The translations under genes were made by a program, and so were the position numbers. From a virus: a stretch of 37,167 nucleotides of DNA. Of the stretch, positions 1-7,737 are shown one piece after another (position 1 is the stretch's first letter; every line of letters begins with the position of its first letter). A model generated the notes under the pieces. The model worked only from the letters and a program-made list of their open reading frames with translations, did not search any database and had not been told where the DNA came from. The DNA is taken from IMG/VR virus record IMGVR_UViG_3300025889_000363, positions 1 through 37,167 of that record; one strand, given 5' to 3'.

Positions 1-2
1 AA

Positions 3-173
3 TCATACAAGATAGACGCAGGGCTTGAGGCGCTTCTTTATATTGCAGACTTTGTTTATCATTATGTGCCAGTTGAGATGGACTCTAGCGAGGTTTATGA
101 CCGCACCATAAACGGTTGTGTCATGGACTTTTTAAACAAGAAAGATGATAACGTTATAAAACTATTATCTTAA
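3..173 (+). CDS. Exported small protein, C-terminal fragment (left-edge partial)
   Basis: The window opens inside this gene. These 56 codons match the C-terminal half of the complete copy at 35353-35709, so the missing start and signal peptide can be read there. It ends 12 bases before the DUF3310 gene. Function is unknown; see the full-length copy. Confidence 0.85.
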   Translation, partial: SYKIDAGLEALLYIADFVYHYVPVEMDSSEVYDRTINGCVMDFLNKKDDNVIKLLS

Positions 174-185
174 TAGGAGTTAAAA

Positions 186-728
186 ATGATTATTCAAGAT
201 GATTATATTGATAACCGAATAAATAGCATGGCTGACTGTTGCGGAGAGTCTGTTTTTTCATTAGGTAGCTTAACGAAGGAAAACTGGCAAGATACGTTGT
301 CACGGGTTAAGCTTAACTGGAATGCCTCATTACTTGCTGATAATTCAAGATTTAAGATGTTTGATGGATTGTCAAGGGTTTTATACCTTGAAATAGACCC
401 TGAAATTATTCATATTGCGACATCTAAAGCCAAGAAAGGCCTATCGAACGCATTGGGTTCATTTATCGGGATCACTATTGATGAAATTGTTGTTTCTGGT
501 GCTTTAGATGTTGATGATCATGCAGAATCAGCACTAAATACTCAGATAGGAGGAGATCACTACAAGAACTTAAAAATACAACCAGTGCAATATATTTACG
601 CTAACAATATCCCATTTATTGAAGGATGCATAATAAAGTATGTTACAAGATGGAAAAACAAAGGCGGGATAAAAGATTTAGAGAAGATAATACATTTTAC
701 AAAACTATTAATTGAGATGGAGAAATAA
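186..728 (+). CDS. DUF3310-domain protein with a long N-terminal extension
   Basis: The C-terminal third (about residues 120-178) carries the DUF3310 pattern: an IGGDHY motif, a QP motif, a short hydrophobic stretch, then KY-RW-KNKGG and a DLEK helix. DUF3310 is common in phages, and T7 gp1.7, a nucleotide kinase, belongs to this group. A role in nucleotide metabolism is therefore possible but not shown here. Residues 1-115 are an extension I do not recognise. Many DUF3310 proteins are little more than the domain, so at 180 residues this one is long. The start follows AGGAG at a normal distance. The gene is repeated at 35721-36263 with about seven amino-acid changes. Confidence 0.8.
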   Translation: MIIQDDYIDNRINSMADCCGESVFSLGSLTKENWQDTLSRVKLNWNASLLADNSRFKMFDGLSRVLYLEIDPEIIHIATSKAKKGLSNALGSFIGITIDEIVVSGALDVDDHAESALNTQIGGDHYKNLKIQPVQYIYANNIPFIEGCIIKYVTRWKNKGGIKDLEKIIHFTKLLIEMEK

Positions 729-732
729 ATTA

Positions 733-1038
733 ATGATGAATCCGAGTAACGGGAAAGGCTCAAAACAACGAAAGACTGATAAAAAGAAGTATAATGACGA
801 GTACGATAGAATTTTCGGCAAGAAGGAGAATAAAGATGAGCAAAAAGCTAATGATCTGAGTCATACCCCTAATCGTATTACAGCTTTAAACAGTGATCTT
901 GCAAGTAGAATGAAAACATTAGTCTCTGATGTCGATATTGACTTGGATAGCCCTCTCGCTGATGAGGATGATAGAATTTTCGGAAAAAAGGAGAATAAAG
1001 ATGGATATAACAGTTCTAATGATAACGGCGGCGCTTGA
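733..1038 (+). CDS. Small basic phage protein with an internal duplication
   Basis: The 101-residue product starts with a Lys/Arg-rich segment (NPSNGKGSKQR) and contains the motif DRIFGKKENKD twice. Short phage proteins with a GKGS start and a DRIFGK end are common, but I know no function for them. I start it at the ATG at 733, ten bases after a GGAG inside the upstream gene. The longer frame from TTG 712 lies wholly in that gene. The right-end copy (36268-36408) has one motif copy and only 46 residues. The extra 55 codons are therefore an insertion, or a loss in the other copy, bounded by 34-bp direct repeats. Its 3' end overlaps the next mini-ORF. Confidence 0.6.
   Translation: MMNPSNGKGSKQRKTDKKKYNDEYDRIFGKKENKDEQKANDLSHTPNRITALNSDLASRMKTLVSDVDIDLDSPLADEDDRIFGKKENKDGYNSSNDNGGA
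805..838 (+). repeat. 34-bp direct repeat, unit 1
   Basis: This is the first of two near-identical 34-bp units that encode DRIFGKKENKD and also contain an AAGGAG ribosome site followed by ATG. The second unit is at 970-1003, 165 bp downstream. In the right-end copy of this region only one unit remains and the DNA between them is absent, as expected from recombination or slippage between the units. Confidence 0.9.
970..1003 (+). repeat. 34-bp direct repeat, unit 2
   Basis: Second copy of the unit at 805-838, with two substitutions. Its ribosome site and ATG (1001) drive the 26-codon membrane mini-ORF. The ATG of unit 1 opens a frame that stops after seven codons. Only unit 2, or the fused unit in the right-end copy, gives a useful product. 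Confidence 0.9.
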
Positions 1039-1081
1039 GGTTGCTTTACTATTAATCGGTATGTTTAACAGAGCATTTTAA
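1001..1081 (+). CDS. 26-residue hydrophobic mini-protein upstream of the terminase
   Basis: ATG 1001 follows AAGGAG at about seven bases. The frame encodes a short, mostly hydrophobic peptide that could form one membrane helix and ends in an RAF tail. Its stop codon directly abuts the start of the small terminase gene, which lacks a good ribosome site of its own, so translational coupling is likely. The right-end copy (36371-36451) keeps the frame with two amino-acid changes, despite many base changes and the nearby deletion. That conservation argues it is translated. It may be a true small membrane protein or mainly a leader that brings ribosomes to terS. It overlaps the upstream gene in another frame. 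Confidence 0.6.
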   Translation: MDITVLMITAALEVALLLIGMFNRAF

Positions 1082-1558
1082 ATGCCAAGATATAACAAGG
1101 AGGCATTACTAGCGGATTATTACACTGGGCTTTATACAGTGAGAGAATTATCTGATAGGCATGGTGTATCTAAATCAACAGTGAGCAATATCACGAAGGG
1201 CATTGAAAAGAAGAATGCTGATATCGTGGACAAAAAAGTATCTATTATTCAAGCGACTAAAAATTTGGATGGACAAGAACTGGACGCAATTGATCGCGCT
1301 GTCCAATTTAAAGCTGCTTTATTAGGCGATATTGAGCGTTTTAGCAATAGGGCTATGCAGAAGGCCAATGATTTGATTGCTAACTCTGATAGCGGTCAAG
1401 ATTTTAATGCGGTCATAACTGGTGTTGATAGGTTATCGATACTGAATAAGATTAATGACAGACATGCACCGCCAGCTAATATACAGCAGAACACCCAGAA
1501 CAATACAGTTGCGCGGGTAACATTTAGGCGAGCAACCAAAGCAGATAGAGATGACTGA
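1082..1558 (+). CDS. terS: Terminase small subunit
   Basis: The 158-residue protein begins with a helix-turn-helix (residues about 4-40: YNKEALLADYYTG, then VRELSDRHGVSKSTVSN), followed by a helical region and a disordered tail. Small terminase subunits recognise the packaging site and load the large subunit. This HTH-plus-oligomerisation layout and the position directly before the large subunit fit that role. The start abuts the stop of the mini-ORF and lacks a strong ribosome site, suggesting coupling. The end overlaps the large subunit by eight bases. A second copy lies at 36452-36928. Confidence 0.85.
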   Translation: MPRYNKEALLADYYTGLYTVRELSDRHGVSKSTVSNITKGIEKKNADIVDKKVSIIQATKNLDGQELDAIDRAVQFKAALLGDIERFSNRAMQKANDLIANSDSGQDFNAVITGVDRLSILNKINDRHAPPANIQQNTQNNTVARVTFRRATKADRDD

Positions 1559-2807
1559 GGAGTTTGTTGATTTAGAGATACCGCTTACATCAGCGCAGGA
1601 GCGGTTTGTTTTTACTGAGTCTAAATATCCAGCTATTATTGGTGGCTTAGGCAGTGGTAAGACGCAAGGCGGGACTATGCGAATAGTTACGTTGTTATTA
1701 GAAGATCGTGGATGTAATTGCGCTTATTACATGCCAACGTATGATTTGTTGTTGTTGAGGGCATTACCTGGAATCCAAGCTGATTTAGACTTGATGGGTA
1801 TTCCTCATTCATTTAATCAGCAGAAGAATCGAATTGATGTGGAAGGTTATGGATTTATTATTTTACGATCTTATGATAATCCTAAGCGTATTATTGCTTA
1901 TGAAGTTGCTCACTCTATAATTGACGAAATAGATACTCTGGGCATTGATAAGGCGCGTATCGTATGGCGTAAAATAACAGAGCGTAATAGACAACGAAGA
2001 GACAGACCTAATACGATTGGAGTAGTTACAACGCCAGATCAAGGTTTCAATGGCCTTGTTTATTCTAAGTGGGGCAAAAATCCAGAAGAAGGTTATGAGT
2101 TAATCAAAGCAGCAACAAGTGAGAACCCTTTCTTGCCAGACGACTATGTTGACCAGATTAGATCCAATTATGATCCATTACTTGCTGAGATGTACATTAA
2201 CGGCGAGTTTGTAAACTTAACAGCTAATAAGGTCTATCATTTTTTCAATAGATTAAAACATCACACAACAAGAGAGTTAAAAGAATCAGACCAGTTTATC
2301 TATATATCGGTGGATTTTAATATTGGCGGCTGTTGCTCTGTTGTCTGGCTGATAGAGAATAACAAGCCAATAGCGGTTGATGAATTTGTCTCACATGACA
2401 CGTATGATTTTGTTAATAACTTAAATAAATATCAAGGCCATAAGATTACAGTTTACCCTGATGCCAGCGGCAGAAGTGGCTCAACAAACGCGACACTATC
2501 AGATATTGGATTAATTGAAAATGCAGGTTATATAGTAGACGCACCAAAAGCTAATCCAGCAGTAAGAGACAGAATAAACGCTTTCAATTCTTTACTATCA
2601 CATGACCATCTACAGGTTAATACAGATAAATGTCCACAACTAACGAATGCACTAGAGTCACAAGGTTACAATACAAAGGGAGAGCCTGAGAAGTTTGCCG
2701 AGCATCCGTCAGTTGATGACTGGACAGATAACGCGGGTTATTTTATAAACAGACGCTTCCCGATAATTAAGCCTGCTGGCGGGCTATCGATGCGCTTTGC
2801 TTATTAG
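1551..2807 (+). CDS. terL: Terminase large subunit (packaging ATPase and nuclease)
   Basis: The N-terminal ATPase has a Walker A motif GGLGSGKT (residues 31-38) and a Walker B-like hydrophobic strand ending in DE (SIIDEID, near 123-129). The C-terminal half shows nuclease-type acidic strands: SVDFNIGG, VYPDASG and VDDWTDN. It cuts concatemeric DNA and pumps it into the prohead through the portal. At 418 residues it is at the short end for the family. It overlaps terS by eight bases, and the portal follows after one small gene. The first 247 bases are repeated at the right edge. Confidence 0.95.
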   Translation: MTEEFVDLEIPLTSAQERFVFTESKYPAIIGGLGSGKTQGGTMRIVTLLLEDRGCNCAYYMPTYDLLLLRALPGIQADLDLMGIPHSFNQQKNRIDVEGYGFIILRSYDNPKRIIAYEVAHSIIDEIDTLGIDKARIVWRKITERNRQRRDRPNTIGVVTTPDQGFNGLVYSKWGKNPEEGYELIKAATSENPFLPDDYVDQIRSNYDPLLAEMYINGEFVNLTANKVYHFFNRLKHHTTRELKESDQFIYISVDFNIGGCCSVVWLIENNKPIAVDEFVSHDTYDFVNNLNKYQGHKITVYPDASGRSGSTNATLSDIGLIENAGYIVDAPKANPAVRDRINAFNSLLSHDHLQVNTDKCPQLTNALESQGYNTKGEPEKFAEHPSVDDWTDNAGYFINRRFPIIKPAGGLSMRFAY

Positions 2808-2816
2808 GGGTTATTT

Positions 2817-3035
2817 ATGAAAGGTAAGATTAGTTATTATATTATTGAAGTAGAAACGGGATTTAAAGATGGGTATTTTAACTATAAGACCGCTGCAATA
2901 TGTGCGTTAAATAACTGGAACAAAAAAAGGTCTTATTTAGATCACGCAATCGTTCAGACTAATGAACAGCCATATATACCTAATGAAATGCATTTACCAA
3001 CAAGACACCACTTTCAAAAGCGAAGTAATAAATGA
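2817..3035 (+). CDS. Small unknown protein between terminase and portal
   Basis: This 72-residue basic protein starts nine bases after terL behind an AGGGG site. It has an aromatic-rich N-terminal half (SYYIIEVETG, then a GYFNYKTAA segment) and a basic C-terminus. The N-terminal part could fold as a small beta-alpha unit. I recognise no family. A late-operon accessory role is inferred from position only. Confidence 0.6.
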   Translation: MKGKISYYIIEVETGFKDGYFNYKTAAICALNNWNKKRSYLDHAIVQTNEQPYIPNEMHLPTRHHFQKRSNK

Positions 3036-3079
3036 TTAATGTTATAATGACGAAAACCCTTGACTAAGAGCTTATAAAT

Positions 3080-4459
3080 ATGCCTGCATCAGATAAACAT
3101 CCAGATTATAGAATGAACGCGGATTTATGGGCAGTGGTACGTGATACTGTTTATGGCGCTCCAGCAATAGAAAAGGGTGGGACTAACTATCTGCCAATGC
3201 CCAATGCTTCAGACCAAAGCAACGAGAACACAATAAGATATAGGCAATATTTAAAGCGCGCTAATTTTGTAAGCTTTACAGGCTCGACACTTGAGGGTTT
3301 ATTAGGAATGGTATTCCGTAAGGATGCCGAGATTGAGTTACAGCAAAGCATTGAATATTTAATAGAGAATGCAACAGGCTCAGGATTAACCTTAGAGCAG
3401 TTAACAAAATCAGCATTATCGCACACATTGCAATGTGGCAGATTTGGTTTATTAGTTGATTATCCGCAGGCTGGCGATAACTTAACACGGGCTGATGTTG
3501 ATGCCCTGCGCTTACGAGCTAACATACTTCCATATAAAGCCGAGCGGGTAATAAATTGGGCAACTAAGACGGTTGGCGGCTTGACGATGTTAAGCATGGT
3601 TACGCTGATTGAAATGCATAATGTTTATTCTGATGATGGCTTTACTTATGAGGAGAAAGAATACAAGCGCGTTTTACGGTTAGAAGAATCATATTATCAA
3701 GAGCTTTATGATGATGAAGATAAATTAATTGATGTTATTGAACCAAGAAAAGCAGACGGTTCTTTATGGCGCGAAATACCATTTGTTTTTGTTGGCTCAA
3801 CTAATAATGACAGCATGCCTGATAAGTCTCCTTTGCTTGATATTGCAATGGTTAATATTGCTCATTATGTAAATAGTGCAGACTTTGAAGAATCCTCACA
3901 TACCGTAGGGCAGCCCACTCCAGTATTTGCTGGCCTGAATCAGTCTTGGATAGATACTGTATTAAAATCAGGCGTATTGCTTGGCTCACGTCAAGGCGTG
4001 TTGTTGCCAGAAGGCGCTAATGCTTCACTATTACAAGCCGCTCCAAACTCAATGCCTGAGCGTGGCATGGAAATGAAAGAGCAGCAAATGGTTAAGTTAG
4101 GCGCTAAGATTATCACTGATGGCGCTGGTAATGAAACAGCAGAAGCGGCACGTATTCGTTACGCAGGACAGAACAGCAAACTTGCCACAGTTGTTGGCAA
4201 CTTAGAGTCTGCAATGGTTCAGTGTTTCGATTGGTGCATGGCGTTTATGGGTGGTGATGGTGATAACTATTATGAGTTAAACCACGAGTATTACGATAAG
4301 TCTATAGATCCACAACGTATCATTGCTGAAATACAATTAATGGATCGTGGCGTAACAGCTATGACTGACTTACGCGCAAGCATGAGAGAGCATGGCATTA
4401 TTGATTCAGATAGAACCGATGAAGATATTGACAATGAAGCGGAGATTGTTGAAATTTGA
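3080..4459 (+). CDS. Portal protein (DUF4055 type)
   Basis: The 459-residue sequence matches the DUF4055 pattern. The N-terminus has HPDYR...WAVVRD, then YLPMPN, a RYRQYLKRA-NF segment and GLLGMVFRK. A GRFGLLVDYP segment follows near residue 125, and GAKIITDGAGNETAEAARIRYAGQ in the C-terminal third. DUF4055 proteins occupy the portal slot, forming the dodecameric ring through which DNA passes. Its place between terminase and the MuF gene supports this. A modest AAGAG site precedes the ATG. The stop overlaps the TTG start of the MuF gene by four bases. Confidence 0.85.
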   Translation: MPASDKHPDYRMNADLWAVVRDTVYGAPAIEKGGTNYLPMPNASDQSNENTIRYRQYLKRANFVSFTGSTLEGLLGMVFRKDAEIELQQSIEYLIENATGSGLTLEQLTKSALSHTLQCGRFGLLVDYPQAGDNLTRADVDALRLRANILPYKAERVINWATKTVGGLTMLSMVTLIEMHNVYSDDGFTYEEKEYKRVLRLEESYYQELYDDEDKLIDVIEPRKADGSLWREIPFVFVGSTNNDSMPDKSPLLDIAMVNIAHYVNSADFEESSHTVGQPTPVFAGLNQSWIDTVLKSGVLLGSRQGVLLPEGANASLLQAAPNSMPERGMEMKEQQMVKLGAKIITDGAGNETAEAARIRYAGQNSKLATVVGNLESAMVQCFDWCMAFMGGDGDNYYELNHEYYDKSIDPQRIIAEIQLMDRGVTAMTDLRASMREHGIIDSDRTDEDIDNEAEIVEI

Positions 4460-6573
4460 GTGCCAGACAGCATCTAATTGACGTTACCACTAGGCATCAA
4501 GTGTTTCTACAACGCTTTGCTGGTGGTGAGTCAAGAAAAGCAAAAATGACGCTTAACAGATTGCGCAGGGATATTATTGCACGTCTATCTCAAGAGCCTA
4601 CAGATTTCCAGCGTAACAGATTGACAATGGTCATGGCTGATATAGATAAGCTTTATCGCAACATGGGCGCAGAAGTATCAAAGCAGGTTAAAGGGGCTGC
4701 TTCTGGTTTAGTGGTTGACGAGGCTCAGTTTGCCGCTCAGACAGTGAGCAAAGTATCAAGCGTTGATTTTATTGTTCCTGCTTCTGATTTGCTGGTTAAT
4801 TCTGTTTTATTATCAAGAATGAACACAAACAGCCGTTTAAGTGCTAAGACAATTGATGAAGCAATTGTTCAATTTGCAGGTAAGAAAGCAGAGCAGGTTA
4901 ATCAGTTAATTGCTGACAGCTTAAGTCTTGGCGATACAACTCAGCAAATCCAGTCTAAAGTTCGAGGCTTAACTGGAACACTACAGAAGAGGGAGATGGA
5001 TACAGTTGTAAGAACGGCAATAAACCATTCTGCCTCAGTTGCGAGGCGAGAAGTTTATGATCGAAATGCTGATATATTGGATGGTTATATTTGGATTGCA
5101 ACATTGGATAACAAAACGTGCTTATACTGCGGATCGAAAGACCAAACTAAAATAGATAGCCTTGCTGGTGAGTTTCCAACGGCACACTATAATTGCAGAT
5201 GCACGACAGTCCCCAATGTTAAGGAAGAATATTCTCTCAGGGGCTTTGAAGGTGGCAGGCCATCGATTGGCGCTAAGGGGGTTAAATCCGTTGAGTCAAA
5301 CAAGTCATACGGTGCATGGTTAAAGAAACAGCCTGAAGAATTTGTTAATGAAGCAATCGGTGTTGAGAGGTCAAGATTATTTAGATCAGGACAATTAACG
5401 CTTGATAAGTTTACAGATCCCACAGGCCGCGTTTATACATTACAGCAACTAAAAAATATGAACGGCATTGCTGCAATAGACACAACAGCATCCGTTGTTA
5501 AGGCTTCACAGCTTGCTCCTGCATTCGTTGCACAGCCTGCTGTTATATTCAAGATAAAACCAAGCACAGTAAATTATGTGACGGCTAGTAACGCTAAAAA
5601 AGAAATTGAGCAGCGCGTTATATCAGCAGCATCAGATAGCCGCTATGTTTTATCTCCAGACGGGCTGCCCACTGTCAGGTTTAGGCCAGCAAAAGTTCCG
5701 CGTGGAAGATTATGGTCAAATGTAAGAAGGGAAGCAATAGGAAAAGTAAGCCTTGATGGTTTAAGCCCAGAGGCAGCAAGCATATTAAACGCAACTATGG
5801 CTGATGCTAACGCTATAGCTAACATTTACAAGGTGCAGGGGTTAAGGGGGGCAACCACAAATATCTCAGGTCGAGCAGCCATGTCTATGGGTGATGGCGT
5901 GCTTAATGTCTCTAAGAGCTACGTCAATGAGGTGGCGGCTGGTGCTAATCAATCTAAAGCAGCTAAAACATTGGCTGATGTGACTGCAAAACTGGTTCTG
6001 GCAGAGCAGCAATATGATAAGACGACAGACATTGCAAAGGCATTAAAAGTTAAATATCAGGGCGGCTTGATTGATAGGGCTGAATACTTTGCATCCGTTG
6101 AGCAGGCAAATAAAGCGATTGATAAATACAATAGACTGTATAAGCAGAAAATAGCAGCAAACAAGGCACTAGAGGGAACAAGCCAAGCGGTTAATACTTG
6201 GAAAGTTGGCGATGATTTAACCAAGCGCCCGTGGGTTACAGGATCATATTTTAAAGATCCAATTGATCAGTTACGAGTTACCACTTACCACGAAACAGCG
6301 CATCATGTTCACCAGCAGTTTATGGTTGATAGCATGGCAAGATACAAAGCGCCTCCGCTTGAATCGTTATTAGATAATTTATTTAGAAAAGGCAAGGCTG
6401 TGTCACCAACTAAGTATGCAGACAGCGATAGCAAGGAGTGGTTTGCTGAGAATTTTGCCCTTTATCATATGGGACGTGATGAGTTGGTTGCGCCTGTATT
6501 GAAAGACCTTTTAGATAGCATGGCTAAAGGTAGATATATTGACTTCACAGAAACTTATAGAGATAAGTATTAG
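4456..6573 (+). CDS. MuF/SPP1 gp7-type head protein fused to an HExxH metallopeptidase-like domain
   Basis: Residues 1-260 form a MuF-type minor head protein, ending in a putative zinc motif: C222-x2-C225 in TCLYCGSKDQ, then C247-R-C249 in NCRCTT. MuF proteins sit at the portal inside the capsid. Residues 260-705 are an extra segment. It holds a coiled-coil region and, near the end, HETAHHVHQ with H612, E613 and H616, followed by an Ala/Phe-rich segment with E665 (WFAENFALYH). This is the layout of zincin metallopeptidases, and it resembles MuF proteins that carry toxin-like C-terminal enzymes possibly ejected with DNA. The TTG start overlaps the portal stop (TTGA), and GGAG lies 11 bases upstream. 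Zinc use and target are inferred. Confidence 0.85.
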   Translation: MSARQHLIDVTTRHQVFLQRFAGGESRKAKMTLNRLRRDIIARLSQEPTDFQRNRLTMVMADIDKLYRNMGAEVSKQVKGAASGLVVDEAQFAAQTVSKVSSVDFIVPASDLLVNSVLLSRMNTNSRLSAKTIDEAIVQFAGKKAEQVNQLIADSLSLGDTTQQIQSKVRGLTGTLQKREMDTVVRTAINHSASVARREVYDRNADILDGYIWIATLDNKTCLYCGSKDQTKIDSLAGEFPTAHYNCRCTTVPNVKEEYSLRGFEGGRPSIGAKGVKSVESNKSYGAWLKKQPEEFVNEAIGVERSRLFRSGQLTLDKFTDPTGRVYTLQQLKNMNGIAAIDTTASVVKASQLAPAFVAQPAVIFKIKPSTVNYVTASNAKKEIEQRVISAASDSRYVLSPDGLPTVRFRPAKVPRGRLWSNVRREAIGKVSLDGLSPEAASILNATMADANAIANIYKVQGLRGATTNISGRAAMSMGDGVLNVSKSYVNEVAAGANQSKAAKTLADVTAKLVLAEQQYDKTTDIAKALKVKYQGGLIDRAEYFASVEQANKAIDKYNRLYKQKIAANKALEGTSQAVNTWKVGDDLTKRPWVTGSYFKDPIDQLRVTTYHETAHHVHQQFMVDSMARYKAPPLESLLDNLFRKGKAVSPTKYADSDSKEWFAENFALYHMGRDELVAPVLKDLLDSMAKGRYIDFTETYRDKY

Positions 6574-6581
6574 AGGAAGCT

Positions 6582-6746
6582 ATGAGTAAAGCATTTAACG
6601 AAGCAGAGAAGCTAATCAAGCAAAAAGTTATCAGCGAGGATATTTTTGATCTACTGGATGAATTACGCATATCAATAGATATTCAAGAAGTTGATGATTT
6701 TGACTGGCTTTATGAGGCGGCAGCTATTAGGCTGGAGATTGTATAA
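6582..6746 (+). CDS. Small acidic unknown protein
   Basis: A 54-residue frame starts at ATG 6582 behind GAGGAAG, eight bases after the MuF gene. It is helical and acidic (IDIQEVDDFDWLYEA). It ends two bases before the next small gene. I know no family. Position suggests a head-assembly accessory. Confidence 0.6.
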   Translation: MSKAFNEAEKLIKQKVISEDIFDLLDELRISIDIQEVDDFDWLYEAAAIRLEIV

Positions 6747-6748
6747 AA

Positions 6749-6985
6749 ATGGACTTACTAGAAAAATACATGATAGATATTAGACAAAGCCATAGAAAGC
6801 GCGAATTAATCGAGAGTCTAATAACTGAAATAGACGATCACTTATCACCGTTGCTTAAGGAGCTTAGAGAATCAGAAGATATTAATTTAATACAGCGAAT
6901 TATAGACAGGATGCCTAAAGGCTATCACAGACAATTAGCCGAGCATCATATAATGAAGTTAACACTTAAAATTGCAGAAGATTAA
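6749..6985 (+). CDS. Small helical unknown protein
   Basis: The 78-residue charged protein is predicted almost wholly helical from its pattern (KRELIESLITEIDDHL, then IQRIIDRMPKGYHRQL). It starts two bases after the preceding small gene, probably by coupling, because no good ribosome site sits at normal distance. I recognise no family. An inverted repeat follows its stop. Confidence 0.6.
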   Translation: MDLLEKYMIDIRQSHRKRELIESLITEIDDHLSPLLKELRESEDINLIQRIIDRMPKGYHRQLAEHHIMKLTLKIAED

Positions 6986-7022
6986 AGCGGGAACGTTTCC
7001 TGCTTAATAATGGTCAGTGACC
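6985..7022 (+). promoter_or_regulatory. Two adjacent inverted repeats before the scaffold gene
   Basis: A 9-bp stem with a 3-base loop (arms 6985-6993 and 6997-7005, one G-T pair) is followed by a perfect 5-bp stem with a single central base (7012-7022, GGTCA-G-TGACC). No T-run follows, so a strong intrinsic terminator is unlikely. In RNA these could protect the coat and scaffold message or attenuate read-through. This is the boundary between the portal/MuF genes and the highly expressed capsid genes. Confidence 0.4.
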
Positions 7023-7035
7023 AAAGGAAGAAGTT

Positions 7036-7725
7036 ATGTTTTTAAAATATCAACAACCACAAAATAGAATGTTTAGAGAAGAAGCGGCAGAAGCAGAAGC
7101 AGCAGCTCCAGCAGAAGCTCCAGCAGTAGAATCTAACAACGAATTACAGGCGCAGTTTGAAGCGATACGCATTGAGAATGAGCGATTGAGTGCAAAATTA
7201 GGAGAGGCTAACAAACATGCAAAAGCAGCAGAGCGTCAAGCGGCAGAGGAAGCACGTGCAAAAGCAGAGGCAGAAGGCAATTTTGAACAGCTATTCAAAT
7301 CAAGTGAGACGGAAAGACAGACTATTCAGCAACAACTAGAAGAACTTCAAGGCAACATATCAAACGAGAAGCGAAACAACCAAGCAATGAAGGTTGCAAG
7401 CGAGTTAGCAGAGGGTCACAACGTAGAATTATTGGCTGATTTCATTGCAAGGCGTTTAAAAGTGGTGGATAATAGTGTAAAAGTCATTGATGAAGCAGGC
7501 AATTTAACCGTTTCAACTATTGATGATCTAAAAAAAGAATTTATGGGCAGTGTCCGTTATTCTTCATTAATTGCAGGAAATAAATCCACAGGCGGCAGTG
7601 CCATCGGTGGGGTTAATAGTGGAAGTTCCACAGCACAACAAACTATTTCACGCGCAGATTTTAAGGCGCTTAACCCTATCGCACAGATGAAACATATTAA
7701 ATCTGGCGGCAAAGTAACAGACTAG
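7036..7725 (+). CDS. Capsid scaffolding protein
   Basis: The 229-residue protein has an Ala/Glu-rich start and a long coiled coil (about residues 35-115, with heptad-like ERLSAKLGEANKHAKAAE). A Gly/Ser-rich hinge and a short basic C-terminal segment (KALNPIAQMKHIKSGGK) follow. This is the standard layout of scaffold proteins, whose C-terminal helix binds coat protein and which leave before the head matures. It lies directly before the coat gene behind GGAAGAAG. It is called from architecture and position, not from a sequence match. Confidence 0.8.
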   Translation: MFLKYQQPQNRMFREEAAEAEAAAPAEAPAVESNNELQAQFEAIRIENERLSAKLGEANKHAKAAERQAAEEARAKAEAEGNFEQLFKSSETERQTIQQQLEELQGNISNEKRNNQAMKVASELAEGHNVELLADFIARRLKVVDNSVKVIDEAGNLTVSTIDDLKKEFMGSVRYSSLIAGNKSTGGSAIGGVNSGSSTAQQTISRADFKALNPIAQMKHIKSGGKVTD

Positions 7726-7737
7726 AGGATTTATCTC

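Larger units (their letters stand above)
1..1797. repeat. Terminal overlap, left copy
   Basis: This stretch is repeated at the right end of the window (35537-37167). Gene order and reading frames are the same, but there are dozens of substitutions and one 165-bp indel at 805-969. The simplest reading is that the contig closes into a circle of about 35.5 kb and that its two ends were assembled from slightly different genotypes. Most differences in the terminase genes fall at third codon positions, so they look like real strain variation and not sequencing error. A true long terminal repeat is less likely, because packaging would keep both copies identical. Confidence 0.9.

Noticed and set aside
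3036-3079. Promoter before the portal (TATAAT at 3043-3048)
   Set aside because: No -35 box lies at 16-18 bases upstream, and the gap is short within a continuous operon, so the match may be chance.
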